A DNA stretch of 64,000 nt, taken from assembly GCA_039707465.1 (NCBI GenBank), contig CM077648.1, positions 14,959,119 to 15,023,118 on the forward strand, given 5' to 3'. The translations under genes and the position numbers were made by a program. This document shows positions 38,201 to 41,310 of the stretch, one piece after another. This DNA is from Rhabdophis nuchalis. Lineage: Eukaryota > Chordata > Lepidosauria > Squamata > Natricidae. How positions within the stretch are numbered: the first letter of the stretch is position 1; every line of letters begins with the position of its first letter. The notes under the pieces are model-generated. The model had not been told where the DNA came from. It saw only the letters and a list, made by a program, of their open reading frames with translations, and made no database searches.

Positions 38201-38684
38201 GACTTTGTCAGCGGGCGACGCCCAGGGGGAGGGCTCTCTCTGTGGCAGGCCCGGCCCTCTGGAACGACCTTCCCCCCGATATTAGAACGACCACGGACCT
38301 CCGTTCCTTCCGTCTTAAATTAAAAACTCACTTTTTCTGTCTGGCCGGCCTGGGATAGTCTCCCTGTCTTGGGGTTTTTATTGGGTAGCTTTTAGTATAG
38401 TTAGTTTTATGGGAATTTTAGCACAGGTTAAGTTTAATTTGGTTTTAGAACTGTTTGTATATTTTACTGTTTTTATTCTACCTGTGCACCGCCCCGAGTC
38501 CCCATGGGGAGAGGGAGCGGTTTATAAGTATTAAAATTATTATTATTATTATTATTATTATTTGCATTCTGTGAGAATACGCAATAATTCCTCCCTTTTA
38601 CAGGACCAATACATTTTCTGCTATCAAGTTATCTTGTACGTCCTAAGACGTCTTCATGCAGAAGAACAGCAAAGAAGCAGCTAA
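179..38684 (+). CDS. PTPN13: PTPN13, 3' portion (22 exons, partial at 5' end)
   Basis: Joined exons: 179-264, 1783-1945, 4417-4631, 6164-6262, 7300-7652, 9672-9846, 14112-14270, 16056-16227, 16792-17002, 18390-18460, 18772-18827, 22468-22594, 24386-24520, 27229-27308, 29132-29187, 29398-29501, 31581-31729, 33560-33650, 34544-34881, 35859-36074, 37052-37114, 38604-38684. Every junction keeps one frame. The product (about 1,065 residues) runs PDZ2 second half, PDZ3 (about 85-170), a serine-rich linker, PDZ4 (about 365-455), PDZ5 (about 475-545), an acidic linker and the PTP domain (about 800-1050). The family is a submembranous tyrosine phosphatase whose PDZ domains recruit partners such as Fas, ephrin-B and PRK2; that is family knowledge. 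The catalytic WPD loop, [10 protein letters not shown] loop and Q-loop are all intact, so an active enzyme is expected. The N-terminal KIND, FERM and PDZ1 exons lie outside the window. Confidence 0.96.
572..1223. mobile_element. Family-A repeat (cagtccttga ends) interrupted by a second element
   Basis: Begins near cagtccttgatttatgacc and ends at gtaagttgaggact, an inverted pair of ends. Related copies lie at 19,575, 27,895, 32,060, 32,722, 53,375 and 56,402. Bases 822-1,083 are a foreign insert beginning gaggtgggttcctacc and ending acccacccctg, a type of hAT-like end seen elsewhere in the window. Confidence 0.7.
1224..1575 (+). mobile_element. Solo LTR, family 1 (plus), copy 1
   Basis: Starts TGTTGTGGCC and ends GTCAGAACA, so its ends are TGTT and AACA. 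Flanks gaggac and gaagac look like a degraded target duplication. It keeps an open frame from 1,228 to 1,376 with an acidic part (DSSSEESYE) then a basic part (VRLRIERRQ). No internal retroviral genes are present. Confidence 0.65.
1783..1945 (+). CDS. PTPN13: PTPN13 exon b: end of PDZ2 and PDZ2-PDZ3 linker
   Basis: Begins [10 protein letters not shown], the last PDZ2 beta strand, then a linker ending EYNFVTD. The acceptor is ctgcag and the donor gtgaga. The final single base joins the next exon to make an aspartate codon. Confidence 0.93.
1993..2290 (-). mobile_element. L2-clade LINE 3' end, antisense
   Basis: Reverse complement carries the L2-type 3' tail (caccgccccgagt then an A/T-rich simple tail) seen in plus orientation at 8,930, 38,490 and 43,185. 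5'-truncated. Confidence 0.7.
2291..3059. other. Intron without a recognised element
   Basis: No exon or classified repeat seen. Around 2,575-2,870 the composition (a short CTGATTGG and a t-rich end) hints at an old LTR-like remnant, but I cannot support it with ends or target duplications. Confidence 0.3.
3068..3384. mobile_element. hAT-like miniature element, 317 bp
   Basis: Ends ctgggatggcgaa and ttcaccatcactg are imperfect inverted repeats, flanked by a perfect 8-bp duplication GTCTATTC (3,060-3,067 and 3,385-3,392). The same family recurs at 5,772, 22,099 and 51,100. Confidence 0.85.
3759..4279 (+). mobile_element. Solo LTR, family 1 (plus), copy 2
   Basis: Begins TGTTGTGGCCC and ends GACAGAACA. 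Flanks atacg (3,754-3,758) and atacc (4,280-4,284) form a 5-bp target duplication. It contains the acidic then basic open frame of this family ([10 protein letters not shown], later [16 protein letters not shown]) with a frameshift at a G run at 3,850-3,861. It ends 137 bp upstream of the PDZ3 exon. Confidence 0.8.
4417..4631 (+). CDS. PTPN13: PTPN13 exon c: PDZ3 core
   Basis: Encodes the PDZ3 binding loop (SSGLGFSF) and then [20 protein letters not shown], diagnostic for this gene. It is 215 nt long, not a multiple of three, so skipping it would shift the frame. Solo LTRs lie about 140 bp upstream and 23 bp downstream, in opposite orientation. Confidence 0.95.
4655..5270 (-). mobile_element. 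Solo LTR, family 1 (minus), copy 3
   Basis: On the plus strand it starts TGTTTTGACC and ends GCCACAACA, the reverse of copy 2. Flanks gaggg and gaggt make a 5-bp duplication. The reverse strand carries AATAAAAGGGG near its 3' end, a likely LTR poly(A) signal. A minus-strand open frame at 5,026-5,370 overlaps it and includes the acidic then basic peptide. It begins only 23 bp after the donor of the PDZ3 exon. Confidence 0.8.
5271..5771. other. Intron with weak imperfect periodicity
   Basis: Bases 5,385-5,530 repeat short phrases such as ggtcttgtgat, ggtcttacgat and gtcttatgat about every 55 bp, a decayed tandem array. Nothing else recognised. Confidence 0.35.
5772..6104. mobile_element. hAT-like miniature element, about 333 bp
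   Basis: Same family as 3,068-3,384 (gtgatggcgaacctatggca start, cccatcactg end). Flanks ccctgttc and tcctattt differ only by transitions, so the 8-bp target duplication is degraded. Ends 59 bp before the next PTPN13 exon. Confidence 0.7.
6164..6262 (+). CDS. PTPN13: PTPN13 exon d: end of PDZ3
   Basis: Thirty-three in-frame codons, [20 protein letters not shown] onward, complete the PDZ3 helix and last strand. It is phase 0 on both sides, so it could be skipped without a frameshift. A cttcag acceptor and gtaaga donor flank it. Confidence 0.95.
6606..6912 (+). mobile_element. L2-clade LINE 3' fragment
   Basis: Encodes the C-terminal signature of the clade, [19 protein letters not shown] then LKTYLF, and ends with the caccgtcctgagtccc tail and AAATAAAT repeats. 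It sits inside the TA-flanked element. Confidence 0.85.
6913..6995. repeat. (GAAA)n microsatellite
   Basis: About 20 copies of a 4-bp GAAA unit after a few GAAT units, continuing directly from the L2 tail. All open frames here are products of the repeat. Confidence 0.95.
7300..7652 (+). CDS. PTPN13: PTPN13 exon e: serine-rich linker between PDZ3 and PDZ4
   Basis: The longest exon of the window. It includes [18 protein letters not shown], a conserved basic then phospho-serine-like stretch of the PTPN13 linker. Its end is set by frame: only a stop after base 7652 (two bases into a codon) joins the next exon openly, which makes the donor GCATGT rather than GT. Confidence 0.88.
7866..9009 (+). 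mobile_element. L2-clade LINE, 5'-truncated copy with long open frame
   Basis: Enters in the middle of the reverse transcriptase and runs to a 3' tail (caccgctccgagtcc, then TTATTATT). Coding sequence is unbroken, so the insertion is probably young. The tail is followed within 60 bp by a hAT-like element. Confidence 0.88.
7874..8818 (+). CDS. L2-clade reverse transcriptase, C-terminal part (truncated)
   Basis: An open frame of about 315 codons. It starts at [11 protein letters not shown] (RT motif 4) and continues to the catalytic YADDTQLY box, then [32 protein letters not shown] and [20 protein letters not shown]. The true protein start, endonuclease and first RT motifs are missing, so this copy cannot be autonomous. 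It lies in PTPN13 intron 5 in the sense direction. It is a mobile-element relic and not a cellular gene. Confidence 0.85.
   Translation: MPQGSVLSPLLFNTYMKPLGEIIRGLGAEYHLYADDTQLYISTPNHPNDAVAVMCQCLEAVRIWMGSNRLGLNPTKTEWLWFPAARFNQLIPSLAIGGEHLAPVDGARNLGVLLDTRLSMEDQVTAVARRAFYQVRLVRQLRPLLDRDALRTVTHALVTSRLDYCNSLYMGLPLRCTRRLQLVQNAAARAIMGTSRFTHVTPLLRELHWLPVVFQVRFKVLVVIFKALHGSGASYLRDRILPHTSSRPIRSHREGLLRVPSIRLCQRATPRGRAFSVAGPALWNDLPPDIRTTTDLRSFRLKLKTHLFCLAGLG
9067..9414. mobile_element. hAT-like miniature element, 348 bp
   Basis: Ends caggggtcagcatcc and gttgttgagccctg. Flanks ctttgggt and ctttaggc match 6 of 8, both differences transitions. Internal phrase aaagagccac near each end recalls the larger hAT at 24,578. 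Confidence 0.7.
9672..9846 (+). CDS. PTPN13: PTPN13 exon f: distal linker before PDZ4
   Basis: Follows a pyrimidine-rich acceptor ending cttgcag and reads [16 protein letters not shown] through EKHADEYEP. The SxPSP start matches the equivalent mammalian linker segment. It ends in phase 0 before gtaatt. Only this frame is open across the exon. Confidence 0.88.
10012..10582 (-). mobile_element. Solo LTR, family 1 (minus), copy 4
   Basis: Plus-strand ends TGTTCTGACTC and GGCCACAACA. Flanks ccaat and acaat give a 4 of 5 target duplication. The minus strand has AATAAAAGGGG and a 111-codon open frame (10,296-10,631, extending past the LTR edge) with [13 protein letters not shown] and later [16 protein letters not shown]. 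Confidence 0.78.
10583..12083. other. Intron 6 stretch without recognised elements
   Basis: No exon, no target duplications and no familiar repeat ends seen over 1.5 kb apart from short A-rich runs near 11,110-11,220. It may hold old diverged repeats. Confidence 0.35.
12084..13090. repeat. 51-bp minisatellite, 19 full copies
   Basis: Unit reads atgagaatggaagaactact, then aaacggaagaagaagtaaag and acgtttcttgg. Nineteen complete units run from 12,111 to 13,079 with a partial one before and after. Main variants are aaacgg/aaatgg and aaagac/aaagaag. Because 51 is divisible by 3 and the unit has no stop, both strands stay open. I do not consider either a gene. The array fuses at its right end to the arm of a fold-back element. 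Confidence 0.97.
13091..13182. mobile_element. Right arm of a fold-back repeat
   Basis: Reads aacgtcttgaaggaaaaaca to gacggagaatctccatag. The complementary left-arm sequence (ctatggagattctc, catccaggtcatggttgtcc) is seen at 45,716-45,770 and 48,886-48,930, so these belong to one family. Confidence 0.75.
13365..13795 (+). mobile_element. Sauria-type tRNA SINE with inverted partial copy
   Basis: A full-length SINE at about 13,474-13,795 has tRNA-like A box (tggctcagtggccaa) and B box (gattcaaatcc) and ends tgactagcacatataggcaaggggaacc. Bases 13,365-13,470 are the same 3' part in reverse, so the pair is head-to-head. Relatives lie at 41,284-42,385 and 54,060-54,840. Confidence 0.8.
14112..14270 (+). 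CDS. PTPN13: PTPN13 exon g: PDZ4 first half
   Basis: Encodes [14 protein letters not shown], the PDZ4 binding loop, then [20 protein letters not shown]. Fifty-three codons, phase 0 on both sides. A hAT-like miniature element starts 60 bp after the donor. Confidence 0.95.
14331..14641. mobile_element. hAT-like miniature element, 311 bp
   Basis: Flanked by a perfect 8-bp duplication ATTTGGAG (14,323-14,330 and 14,642-14,649). It shares ggttctggatcc and GTAC-rich internal sequence with 17,360 and 46,595. Confidence 0.88.
15100..15272 (-). mobile_element. tRNA-derived SINE, antisense
   Basis: Reverse strand shows the box B-like region opposite ggtggaagtagaactcatga. A similar copy is antisense at 34,110-34,330 and in plus orientation at 22,821. 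Confidence 0.6.
15282..15402. mobile_element. Palindromic hAT-like MITE, about 121 bp
   Basis: Nearly perfect palindrome from cagaggtccccaacctttgc to its complement, with the aagtctgaaggacttcagct core. Flanks ctctatac and ctctatag approximate a duplication, though two bases are out of register. Confidence 0.82.
15553..15945. mobile_element. TA-flanked miniature element, degraded right end
   Basis: Left end ccgtatttttcagagtataa follows TA. Internal ctgcgtcttatacacca and the right-hand gtgtcttatatatcagtg match the family at 6,357. The right inverted end has decayed. Confidence 0.65.
16056..16227 (+). CDS. PTPN13: PTPN13 exon h: PDZ4 second half and PDZ4-PDZ5 linker
   Basis: Reads [20 protein letters not shown], the PDZ4 alpha-B helix, and then the short conserved linker [11 protein letters not shown] that joins PDZ4 tightly to PDZ5. 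It ends in phase 1, and the split glycine starts the PDZ5 binding loop. Confidence 0.95.
16258..16605. mobile_element. Dispersed repeat, probably hAT-like
   Basis: The right part, agaaattccagctcgcctga then agcatttcacccctg, resembles the right end at 56,392. A short perfect palindrome around cccgggtctgcaaagacccggg lies at 16,388-16,409. No target duplication found. Confidence 0.45.
16635..16750 (+). mobile_element. CR1 LINE 3' end
   Basis: Carries agccatttgtctgaaatggt, ggagttggactagatgacct and ccttccaactctgctattg, the standard CR1 3' tail, with two TATTG units. It ends 40 bp before the PDZ5 exon. Confidence 0.85.
16792..17002 (+). CDS. PTPN13: PTPN13 exon i: PDZ5
   Basis: Contains nearly all of PDZ5: [20 protein letters not shown], then the [19 protein letters not shown] strand and helix. 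The binding loop is the non-consensus GISL type, as in the mammalian gene. Acceptor cttccag, donor gtattc. Confidence 0.95.
17085..17185. mobile_element. BovB/RTE LINE tail fragment
   Basis: Matches the well-known BovB 3' sequence: gttgttcatttgctaagtca, then gactcctcgcgaccccatgg and caccagc-like accacagcatgccagac. About 100 bp. BovB is known for horizontal movement between squamates and ruminants. Confidence 0.75.
17360..17696. mobile_element. hAT-like miniature element, 337 bp
   Basis: Ends cagtggtggcttccgg and gaaacccacccctg, flanked by a perfect duplication GTTACTTC (17,352-17,359 and 17,697-17,704). Same family as 14,331, 46,595 and 53,054. Confidence 0.9.
17764..18302 (-). mobile_element. 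Retroposed insertion with 20-bp target duplication
   Basis: Flanked by identical 20-mers accagtgttaaatatattta at 17,744-17,763 and 18,303-18,322. Read on the minus strand it opens at ATG 18,292 with an 85-codon frame (18,035-18,292), containing [19 protein letters not shown] and [12 protein letters not shown], and ends with AATAAAAC near the left duplication. The peptide vaguely resembles the C-terminal domain of LINE-1 ORF1 proteins; I am not certain. It may be a truncated LINE or a retrocopy of a host transcript. Confidence 0.7.
18390..18460 (+). CDS. PTPN13: PTPN13 exon j: post-PDZ5 linker
   Basis: A 71-nt exon reading [20 protein letters not shown]. Sequence similarity to the mammalian linker is weak. 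Support comes from the tttcag acceptor, the gtaagg donor and phase compatibility (2 in, 1 out). Confidence 0.75.
18772..18827 (+). CDS. PTPN13: PTPN13 exon k: short linker exon
   Basis: A 56-nt exon, [19 protein letters not shown], after a polypyrimidine tract with the less common AAG acceptor and before a perfect gtaagt donor. The frame fits both neighbours. No domain is recognised. Confidence 0.72.
18928..19379. mobile_element. TA-flanked miniature element, 452 bp
   Basis: Left end ccgtattttttgcctcc has lost part of the inverted repeat, while the right end cttatactctgaaaaatatgg is intact and followed by TA. Internal gggcccgttttc phrases match the family at 6,357 and 30,381. Confidence 0.72.
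19575..19977. mobile_element. Family-A repeat, about 400 bp
   Basis: Uninterrupted copy from agtccttgactttcaaccac to gtaagttaaggacgg. It gives the intact form of the copy broken at 572-1,223. Confidence 0.7.
20195..20926 (+). mobile_element. CR1 LINE, 5'-truncated, C-terminal ORF2 fragment
   Basis: Two open segments (20,149-20,355 and 20,478-20,864) encode the CR1 C-terminus: [17 protein letters not shown] and, later, [19 protein letters not shown] with [16 protein letters not shown]. The stops between them show it is dead. The 3' UTR ends in the TATTG array. Confidence 0.9.
20927..20998. repeat. (TATTG)n microsatellite on a CR1 tail
   Basis: About 14 copies of a 5-bp TATTG unit extend the CR1 3' end. 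Shorter versions end the CR1 copies at 16,750 and 32,655, and the complement appears at 41,311 and 42,822. Confidence 0.95.
21009..21087. mobile_element. Shortened palindromic MITE, 79 bp
   Basis: Keeps both ends (cagggttggctc and ctttgcagacccctg) but lacks much of one arm. Flanks ctctagtc and ctctagtg match 7 of 8. It lies directly after the CR1 microsatellite. Confidence 0.8.
21100..21798. other. Intron 11 A-rich stretch
   Basis: No recognised element. The plus strand is A-rich over 21,250-21,790, which produces overlapping minus-strand open frames rich in F, L and Y that look non-genic. Confidence 0.35.
21799..21900 (-). mobile_element. SINE tail, antisense
   Basis: Complement of the SINE tail seen at 55,110-55,170 (actgtgaagcagtacataa, aagtgctattgct). 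Confidence 0.6.
22099..22393. mobile_element. hAT-like miniature element, 295 bp
   Basis: Ends cagtgatggaaaacc and ttcaccgtcacgg, flanked by a perfect GTCTAAGC duplication (22,091-22,098 and 22,394-22,401). It ends 74 bp before exon l. Confidence 0.88.
22468..22594 (+). CDS. PTPN13: PTPN13 exon l: linker exon
   Basis: Reads [20 protein letters not shown] and continues to NNSK before gtaagg. It is a polar, disordered-looking linker segment with good splice sites. Phase is 0 in and 1 out. Confidence 0.78.
22686..22820. mobile_element. Palindromic hAT-like MITE, 135 bp
   Basis: Near-perfect hairpin from cagggatgtccaaacttggg to its complement with the ccagccagctatgctggctgg loop, flanked by perfect GTATAATG (22,678-22,685 and 22,821-22,828). 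The target belongs to a tRNA-derived SINE. Confidence 0.92.
22821..23036 (+). mobile_element. tRNA-derived SINE
   Basis: A box tggtataatggttaagatg and B box gtgagttctagtcc are visible, followed by a tail ending ataaataaa. The MITE at 22,686 split its first bases from the body. Confidence 0.75.
23077..23631. mobile_element. hAT-like element, 555 bp, with internal minisatellite
   Basis: Ends cagggttgggttcctgcc and gaaacccaccactg, flanked by a perfect GATTCATC duplication (23,069-23,076 and 23,632-23,639). Contains half a palindromic MITE (23,205-23,265) and a 30-bp tandem array. Confidence 0.88.
23412..23580. repeat. 30-bp minisatellite, about 5.5 copies
   Basis: Unit similar to ccactcccacctggtcacatggctggcaag, varying at the aag/agt and tgg/aag positions. 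Inside the hAT-like element. Confidence 0.9.
24096..24232. mobile_element. Palindromic hAT-like MITE, 137 bp
   Basis: Starts cagtgttttttaaccttggc, ends gttgagaaaccctg, flanked by ccttagga and ccctagga (7 of 8). Confidence 0.88.
24386..24520 (+). CDS. PTPN13: PTPN13 exon m: acidic linker with [13 protein letters not shown]
   Basis: An acidic run (DEDSYDEDD) leads into [18 protein letters not shown], strongly conserved in PTPN13 and probably helical. The acceptor is a cagcag tandem, so one alanine may be included or skipped. A full hAT element begins 57 bp after the donor. Confidence 0.92.
24578..25498. mobile_element. hAT element, 921 bp, with internal palindrome
   Basis: Terminal inverted repeats caggggtcgggaacct and aggttcccaaaccctg, perfect 8-bp duplication CCATAAAG (24,570-24,577 and 25,499-25,506). 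Inside are a TC/TG-rich tract (24,745-24,990) and two arms of about 190 bp, at about 25,022-25,214 and 25,220-25,415, forming an inverted repeat. There is no transposase, so it is non-autonomous. Confidence 0.92.
24735..24990. repeat. Pyrimidine-rich (TC)n/(TG)n tract
   Basis: Mixed tctctc, tgtgtg and ctcactcact runs, ending in an uninterrupted (TC) run of about 15 copies. Open frames here are artefacts of composition. Confidence 0.9.
25790..26345. other. Strongly pyrimidine-rich intron segment
   Basis: From 25,960 to 26,190 the plus strand is almost only C and T, in cttccctcc-like phrases without a fixed period. A similar T/C-rich block at 60,085-60,690 shares short phrases, so it may be an old dispersed repeat. 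A minus-strand L2 tail begins at the right edge. Confidence 0.45.
26345..26412 (-). mobile_element. L2 LINE 3' tail, antisense
   Basis: Reads tttatacccc then gcccttctccttgcaaggac and cagggcggcc, the complement of the L2 tail. Confidence 0.65.
26413..27228. other. Intron 13 remainder
   Basis: Poly-C run at 26,454-26,466. No recognised element or exon otherwise. Confidence 0.35.
27229..27308 (+). CDS. PTPN13: PTPN13 exon n: acidic linker
   Basis: Reads [20 protein letters not shown] to EDLSE, matching the mammalian acidic linker (EDTDxDGSxLPE). Acceptor ctgcag, donor gtatca. Confidence 0.9.
27895..28275. mobile_element. Family-A-like repeat with internal (TTTA)n
   Basis: Carries the family phrases tcatggtcacatgaccac, ggacactgcaaa and ttgtaactttgaacagctgtt. 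A TTTA array lies at 27,955-27,992. Confidence 0.55.
28475..28840. repeat. Compound (GGTA)n array
   Basis: Repeated blocks of GGTA units separated by the phrase gagggatagagagagggagaaatacagta, itself repeated about six times. This is a higher-order array, with a minor GATA component. Confidence 0.9.
29132..29187 (+). CDS. PTPN13: PTPN13 exon o: small linker exon
   Basis: Encodes (Q)[17 protein letters not shown], matching the mammalian MNGCEEYC segment. The acceptor is a TAG-CAG tandem, so the exon may start at 29132 or 29135, with or without one glutamine. The 29132 start gives the mammalian residue spacing. Donor gtgagt. Confidence 0.86.
29213..29240. repeat. (AT)n microsatellite
   Basis: Fourteen AT dinucleotides, 25 bp downstream of the exon o donor. 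Confidence 0.9.
29398..29501 (+). CDS. PTPN13: PTPN13 exon p: DDDDITWG linker
   Basis: Contains [20 protein letters not shown], a conserved acidic motif before the phosphatase region. Acceptor ttttcag, donor gtaggt, phase 2 in and 1 out. Confidence 0.93.
29727..29862. mobile_element. Palindromic hAT-like MITE, 136 bp
   Basis: Hairpin from cagggatctgcaaagttggc to cctttgcagactcctg. Flanks tctaaaac and ccttaaac match 6 of 8. Confidence 0.85.
30381..30803. mobile_element. TA-flanked miniature element, about 423 bp
   Basis: Both inverted ends are intact (ccgtatttttcggagtataa and cccgaaaaatacgg), flanked by TA on both sides. The best-preserved copy of this family here. Confidence 0.85.
30806..31580. 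other. Intron 16 remainder
   Basis: No recognised element. Short stretch near 31,320-31,450 looks LTR-like in composition but without ends or duplications. Confidence 0.3.
31581..31729 (+). CDS. PTPN13: PTPN13 exon q: N-terminal lead into PTP domain
   Basis: Reads [20 protein letters not shown] then a helix with [13 protein letters not shown]. In PTPN13 this helix packs in front of the catalytic fold. Acceptor ttccag, donor gtgcgt. Confidence 0.94.
31879..32030. mobile_element. Dispersed repeat with ttccccaaaataag end
   Basis: Left part ccctgttttccccaaaataa and right part ctccctgaaaataagaccaagcgcttat are characteristic of a TA-type miniature element, but I see only one end clearly. Confidence 0.45.
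32060..32265. mobile_element. Family-A repeat, partial
   Basis: Shares ggctggttgcttagtgcc, atggtcacgtaactgtggga and tcgtatgccaaggactgcctg with the family. Confidence 0.55.
32311..32445. mobile_element. Palindromic hAT-like MITE, 135 bp
   Basis: Almost perfect hairpin, cagtgtttctcaaccttggc to its complement, flanked by perfect GGCTAGCT (32,303-32,310 and 32,446-32,453). Confidence 0.93.
32553..32655 (+). mobile_element. CR1 LINE 3' end
   Basis: Shows tagccatttgtctgaaaggg, gggggttggactagaagacc and ccttccaactctactattg with a short TATTG tail. Confidence 0.85.
32722..33055. mobile_element. Family-A repeat, reverse orientation
   Basis: Complement of the 19,575 copy: gtaaccattcaaagttacaa, aaagtgacatgacg, ccccattgac-type segments in reverse order. 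Confidence 0.55.
33560..33650 (+). CDS. PTPN13: PTPN13 exon r: PTP domain start, NRY motif
   Basis: Encodes [16 protein letters not shown], the conserved phosphotyrosine-recognition loop motif (KNRYxNILPYD) at the start of classical PTP domains. The tyrosine after LP is split across the next junction. Confidence 0.95.
34100..34332 (-). mobile_element. tRNA-derived SINE, antisense
   Basis: Complement shows the A box (ttagtgtagtggttaagg-like, from 34,297-34,320) and B box region opposite ggtagaactagaattcaca. Same family as 15,100 and 58,745. Confidence 0.65.
34544..34881 (+). CDS. PTPN13: PTPN13 exon s: PTP domain core
   Basis: Carries GGYINASFI, then [20 protein letters not shown] and [18 protein letters not shown], all standard PTP motifs (YINAS, QGPxxxTxxDFW, KCxxYWP). 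It is 338 nt long, phase 2 in and 0 out. Confidence 0.96.
35099..35406. mobile_element. hAT element, 308 bp
   Basis: Inverted repeats caggggtccccaacc and ggttggggacccctg, perfect duplication TATTAGAC (35,091-35,098 and 35,407-35,414). GC-rich interior with ggaccgg phrases near both ends. Confidence 0.93.
35619..35690. mobile_element. Half of a palindromic MITE
   Basis: Only the left arm, caggggtctccaacctttgc to ccagccagctttgctg, is present. The right arm is missing. Confidence 0.7.
35859..36074 (+). CDS. PTPN13: PTPN13 exon t: catalytic exon (WPD and signature loops)
   Basis: Seventy-two codons holding both catalytic loops: TAWPDHDTP, whose aspartate is the general acid, and [13 protein letters not shown] with the nucleophilic cysteine at 35,997-35,999 and the phosphate-binding arginine six residues later. 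Nothing suggests inactivation. Acceptor tctacag, donor gtgagt. Confidence 0.97.
36523..36891. mobile_element. hAT-like miniature element, 369 bp
   Basis: Ends cagggtgggattaaaac and gaatcccacccctg. Flanks caaccgag and caactgag match 7 of 8. Confidence 0.85.
37052..37114 (+). CDS. PTPN13: PTPN13 exon u: [11 protein letters not shown]
   Basis: Twenty-one in-frame codons ending [11 protein letters not shown], the conserved helix that leads to the Q-loop (QTxxQY). Phase 0 on both sides. Confidence 0.96.
37640..37722 (+). mobile_element. LINE 3' tail fragment
   Basis: Ends gatgggcggtttcgaaatag and ttaaataaataaatg, an L2-like terminal tail. Very short. Confidence 0.45.
37905..38032 (+). mobile_element. 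L2 LINE 3' tail fragment
   Basis: Contains gccgccctgggtcctaacaa and gaagggcggggtataaattt with an AATAAA-type simple tail. Confidence 0.65.
38155..38566 (+). mobile_element. L2-clade LINE 3' fragment
   Basis: Starts ttcgctcccacagagaggga and encodes the C-terminus [20 protein letters not shown] to LAGLG, then the caccgccccgagtcccc tail and (TTA)n. It ends 37 bp before the last PTPN13 exon. Confidence 0.88.
38604..38684 (+). CDS. PTPN13: PTPN13 terminal coding exon
   Basis: Encodes [20 protein letters not shown] then EQQRSS and TAA. It completes the Q-loop glutamine and the last helix. The tail after the helix is shorter than the human one, which ends with a PQLLK-like extension. Family members do not need it for catalysis. 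Confidence 0.96.
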   Translation, partial: DQYIFCYQVILYVLRRLHAEEQQRSS

Positions 38685-39487
38685 AACATTGTGCCAAGTA
38701 TACATTTAAAAATGCGCCCTCGGATACTTAGGGTGTATTCACATTGCAGATTGAAGCTGGTTTAACATTTGTACCATTTCCATGGAAGATGTGTAGATCA
38801 ACGAAAGAAAGAAAAAAGAATTGTGATTGACAAATGCTTGCACACACTCTCTTCAAACTGCAATTCCCAAGATTCTTTGCGAGTGGACTATAAACAGCTT
38901 TTGCCAATATTACTCCAGTTCCAGTCTCAATTAAGCATCAGGTACCACTAGGAAGGCTCCTTCCTTTACATAGATGTAGGCACTTACGCATCATTTATAT
39001 ACATTTATATTTAATTGTGCTGCATTTTTGCAGCTTTTTCAAATCATTGAAAGCAATTGACATGTTAAAAACATTTTTTAACATATATTCATGCTTCTTG
39101 CAGATTATTTTCCAGCTACTTATATAATGTGGAAGCTATTTTGGGGGAGGGGAATAAAACAGTATTTTATCCTGATGGATTTTCTTACGGTACATTTTTA
39201 TTTGGCTGCTTTTCAAGTGTGTTTATAACAGAGCTAGCTTTTTCCAACAATTGTAATATTGTAGAGATTTCTATAGAAAATACTTGAAATCAGTATTTAA
39301 GCTTTACTTATTCGTGTATGGGAAAATAGCAAATATTTACTGCATCACACGTTACAATGTTTATATAAAGGCTTGTGTATATATTTATATACTTTTACAA
39401 AAAAAATAGGTGAATTATCAAATATCTAAACTTCTAACTGCTGAAACATTTTCCCCGGTGTAAATAAAAAGTCACTTTTTAAAATAT
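38685..39487 (+). other. PTPN13: PTPN13 3' UTR
   Basis: AT-rich, with no recognisable repeat over about 800 nt, unlike everything around it. It runs from the stop to the likely cleavage zone after AATAAA at 39,463. An earlier AATAAA at 39,153-39,158 could give a shorter UTR. The end point is inferred. Confidence 0.75.
39463..39468 (+). promoter_or_regulatory. PTPN13: Poly(A) signal of PTPN13
   Basis: Canonical AATAAA about 780 nt after the stop. A T-rich and GT-rich stretch follows at 39,475-39,515 as a plausible downstream element. Confidence 0.75.
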
Positions 39488-39489
39488 GT

Positions 39490-40590
39490 CGTGTAATAAC
39501 TCTTTTTGGTGTCTGTTAGATCTGCTTGTTTTCAGCTTCAAGCAACTTCTATCCTTGTTTTTCAAGTTGAAATCATTTCCATCCTTGTTTTCAAAGTATC
39601 TGAATTCTATAAAACGTGGACATTGCCATGGAATCAATCATCCACCCTCACTTTTTACACTGTTTGCTATGTGATTTATAGCTCTTGAAATGCCACAAAG
39701 GATGGACGTTCATTTATCCACCATTTCTATTATGCTATGGGGCCAAAATATGGCGCAAACAAGTATTTTTAGTTGATGTCCAAAAGAACTAAGTGCAGCT
39801 AGCTCAAATTTCTTAGAGCAGATATTTCTAATATAGATGATACCACCATGGAAAATCTTGTGGATTTTCCATGGAAAATCTTGTGGACTATAAACAATTT
39901 TTTTCCCCAGCTGATCTTAATAGAAATAGAATTCTTAATCTAACAAGTTCTTCTTTATCCTAGTGTGGTCCCACAAGTGCAGGGTCAGCTTTTCAGATCA
40001 TTGTGCGCCACTTTGCACAGTCAGCTGTCTCGCCAGGGTGCAGGCCAAGGGTGAAATCTACTTACCTGTACATCAGAGGTGGTATTCAGCAGGTTCTGAC
40101 CAGTTCTGGAGAACTGGTAGCGGAAATTTTGAGTAATTCAGAGAACCAGTAAATACCATCTCTGACTGGCCCCGCCCCCCATCTAGTCTCTGCCTCCCAA
40201 GTCCCAGCTGATCAGGAGGGAATGGGGATTTTTACCCTTAATCTGACAAGTTCTTGGTCCTTATATTATTTCATACATGAAATTGGACCCAGTAAATTAC
40301 AAACAGCAATGCAGGTCTTAGGGTCTGGGATTATAGTATGTTTTGGTGGTGGTGTTTTTTAAATTGTTGCTTACAAATGAAGCAAATGTTTCATATCTAG
40401 AGGGAACAGGCTAGCCTTTTGAAAGAAAATAACACAAAGCATTTTGACATCAAGGCAAATAGATTTATTACTGCAAAGCTTGGAGGCTGTGATCGGCATG
40501 AGCGCAACAATAAATTTATTAGGTCTTTTTAAGTATCCAAAGACTTTTGTTATAATTAGAAAATGTCATCTTCAGAACTATGCTGTAGTA
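39490..40590. other. Start of intergenic region
   Basis: After the PTPN13 poly(A) site. Only a half hAT-like repeat at about 40,078-40,165 (ggttctgaccagttctggag and its complement-like gaaccagtaaatacc) is recognisable. Confidence 0.4.
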
Positions 40591-40725
40591 CAGGGGTCTC
40601 CAACCTTTGCAACTTTAAGTCTGAAGGACTTCAGCTCCCAGACTTCTCCAGCCAGCAAAGCTGGCTGGAGAATTCTGGGAGCTGAAGTCCTTCAGACTTA
40701 AAGTTGCAAAGGTTGGAGACCCCTG
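40591..40725. mobile_element. Palindromic hAT-like MITE, 135 bp
   Basis: Ends caggggtctccaacctttgc and its exact complement, flanked by perfect CTGTAGTA (40,583-40,590 and 40,726-40,733). Only the centre deviates from a perfect hairpin. Confidence 0.94.
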
Positions 40726-41310
40726 CTGTAGTATAAACAAATTTCCATCAGTCCTATCTTCACTTTCAGAAAAGTGTACATCCACAGCTGAGAAATACCT
40801 TATCAACCAAGCAAACAGTCAAACTGGATTTTATATAGTTTATTCTTATAGATTAACATGATTCTCTCCCTCTCTTTGCGTCTGTGTTTGTGTCTGTGTG
40901 TTTCTAGCAATAAGAGACAAGAATATACTTGGTTCAAAAACAGATGCTTCTTAATTAACAAGAGAATACGGTGTTGTTTTAAAAAAAAATATTCGGAACA
41001 TACATTCCATTAAAAGAGCCTTGCGTTTTTACATTCTGCAATCTCATTTGTTTCATTTTAGCCAGAAGCAAAGTCCAAAAACTTTTGCTTCTGTTTTAAG
41101 TTAATCAGTTTAAATTAGAACTTTTTTAAAAAATTCTTACAGGGTACACTGAGCCATAATTCAAATCATCTGCTTTGCAGAAGCAGAATGTATCCTGGTG
41201 TTGTGAAATACTTAAAAACTGAGTTATTCTAAGAGATCTATGGTGAATGATAAGACATCCACTTGGAATGATTGTATAACATTCATAAGGTAAAGGTTCC
41301 CCTCGCACAT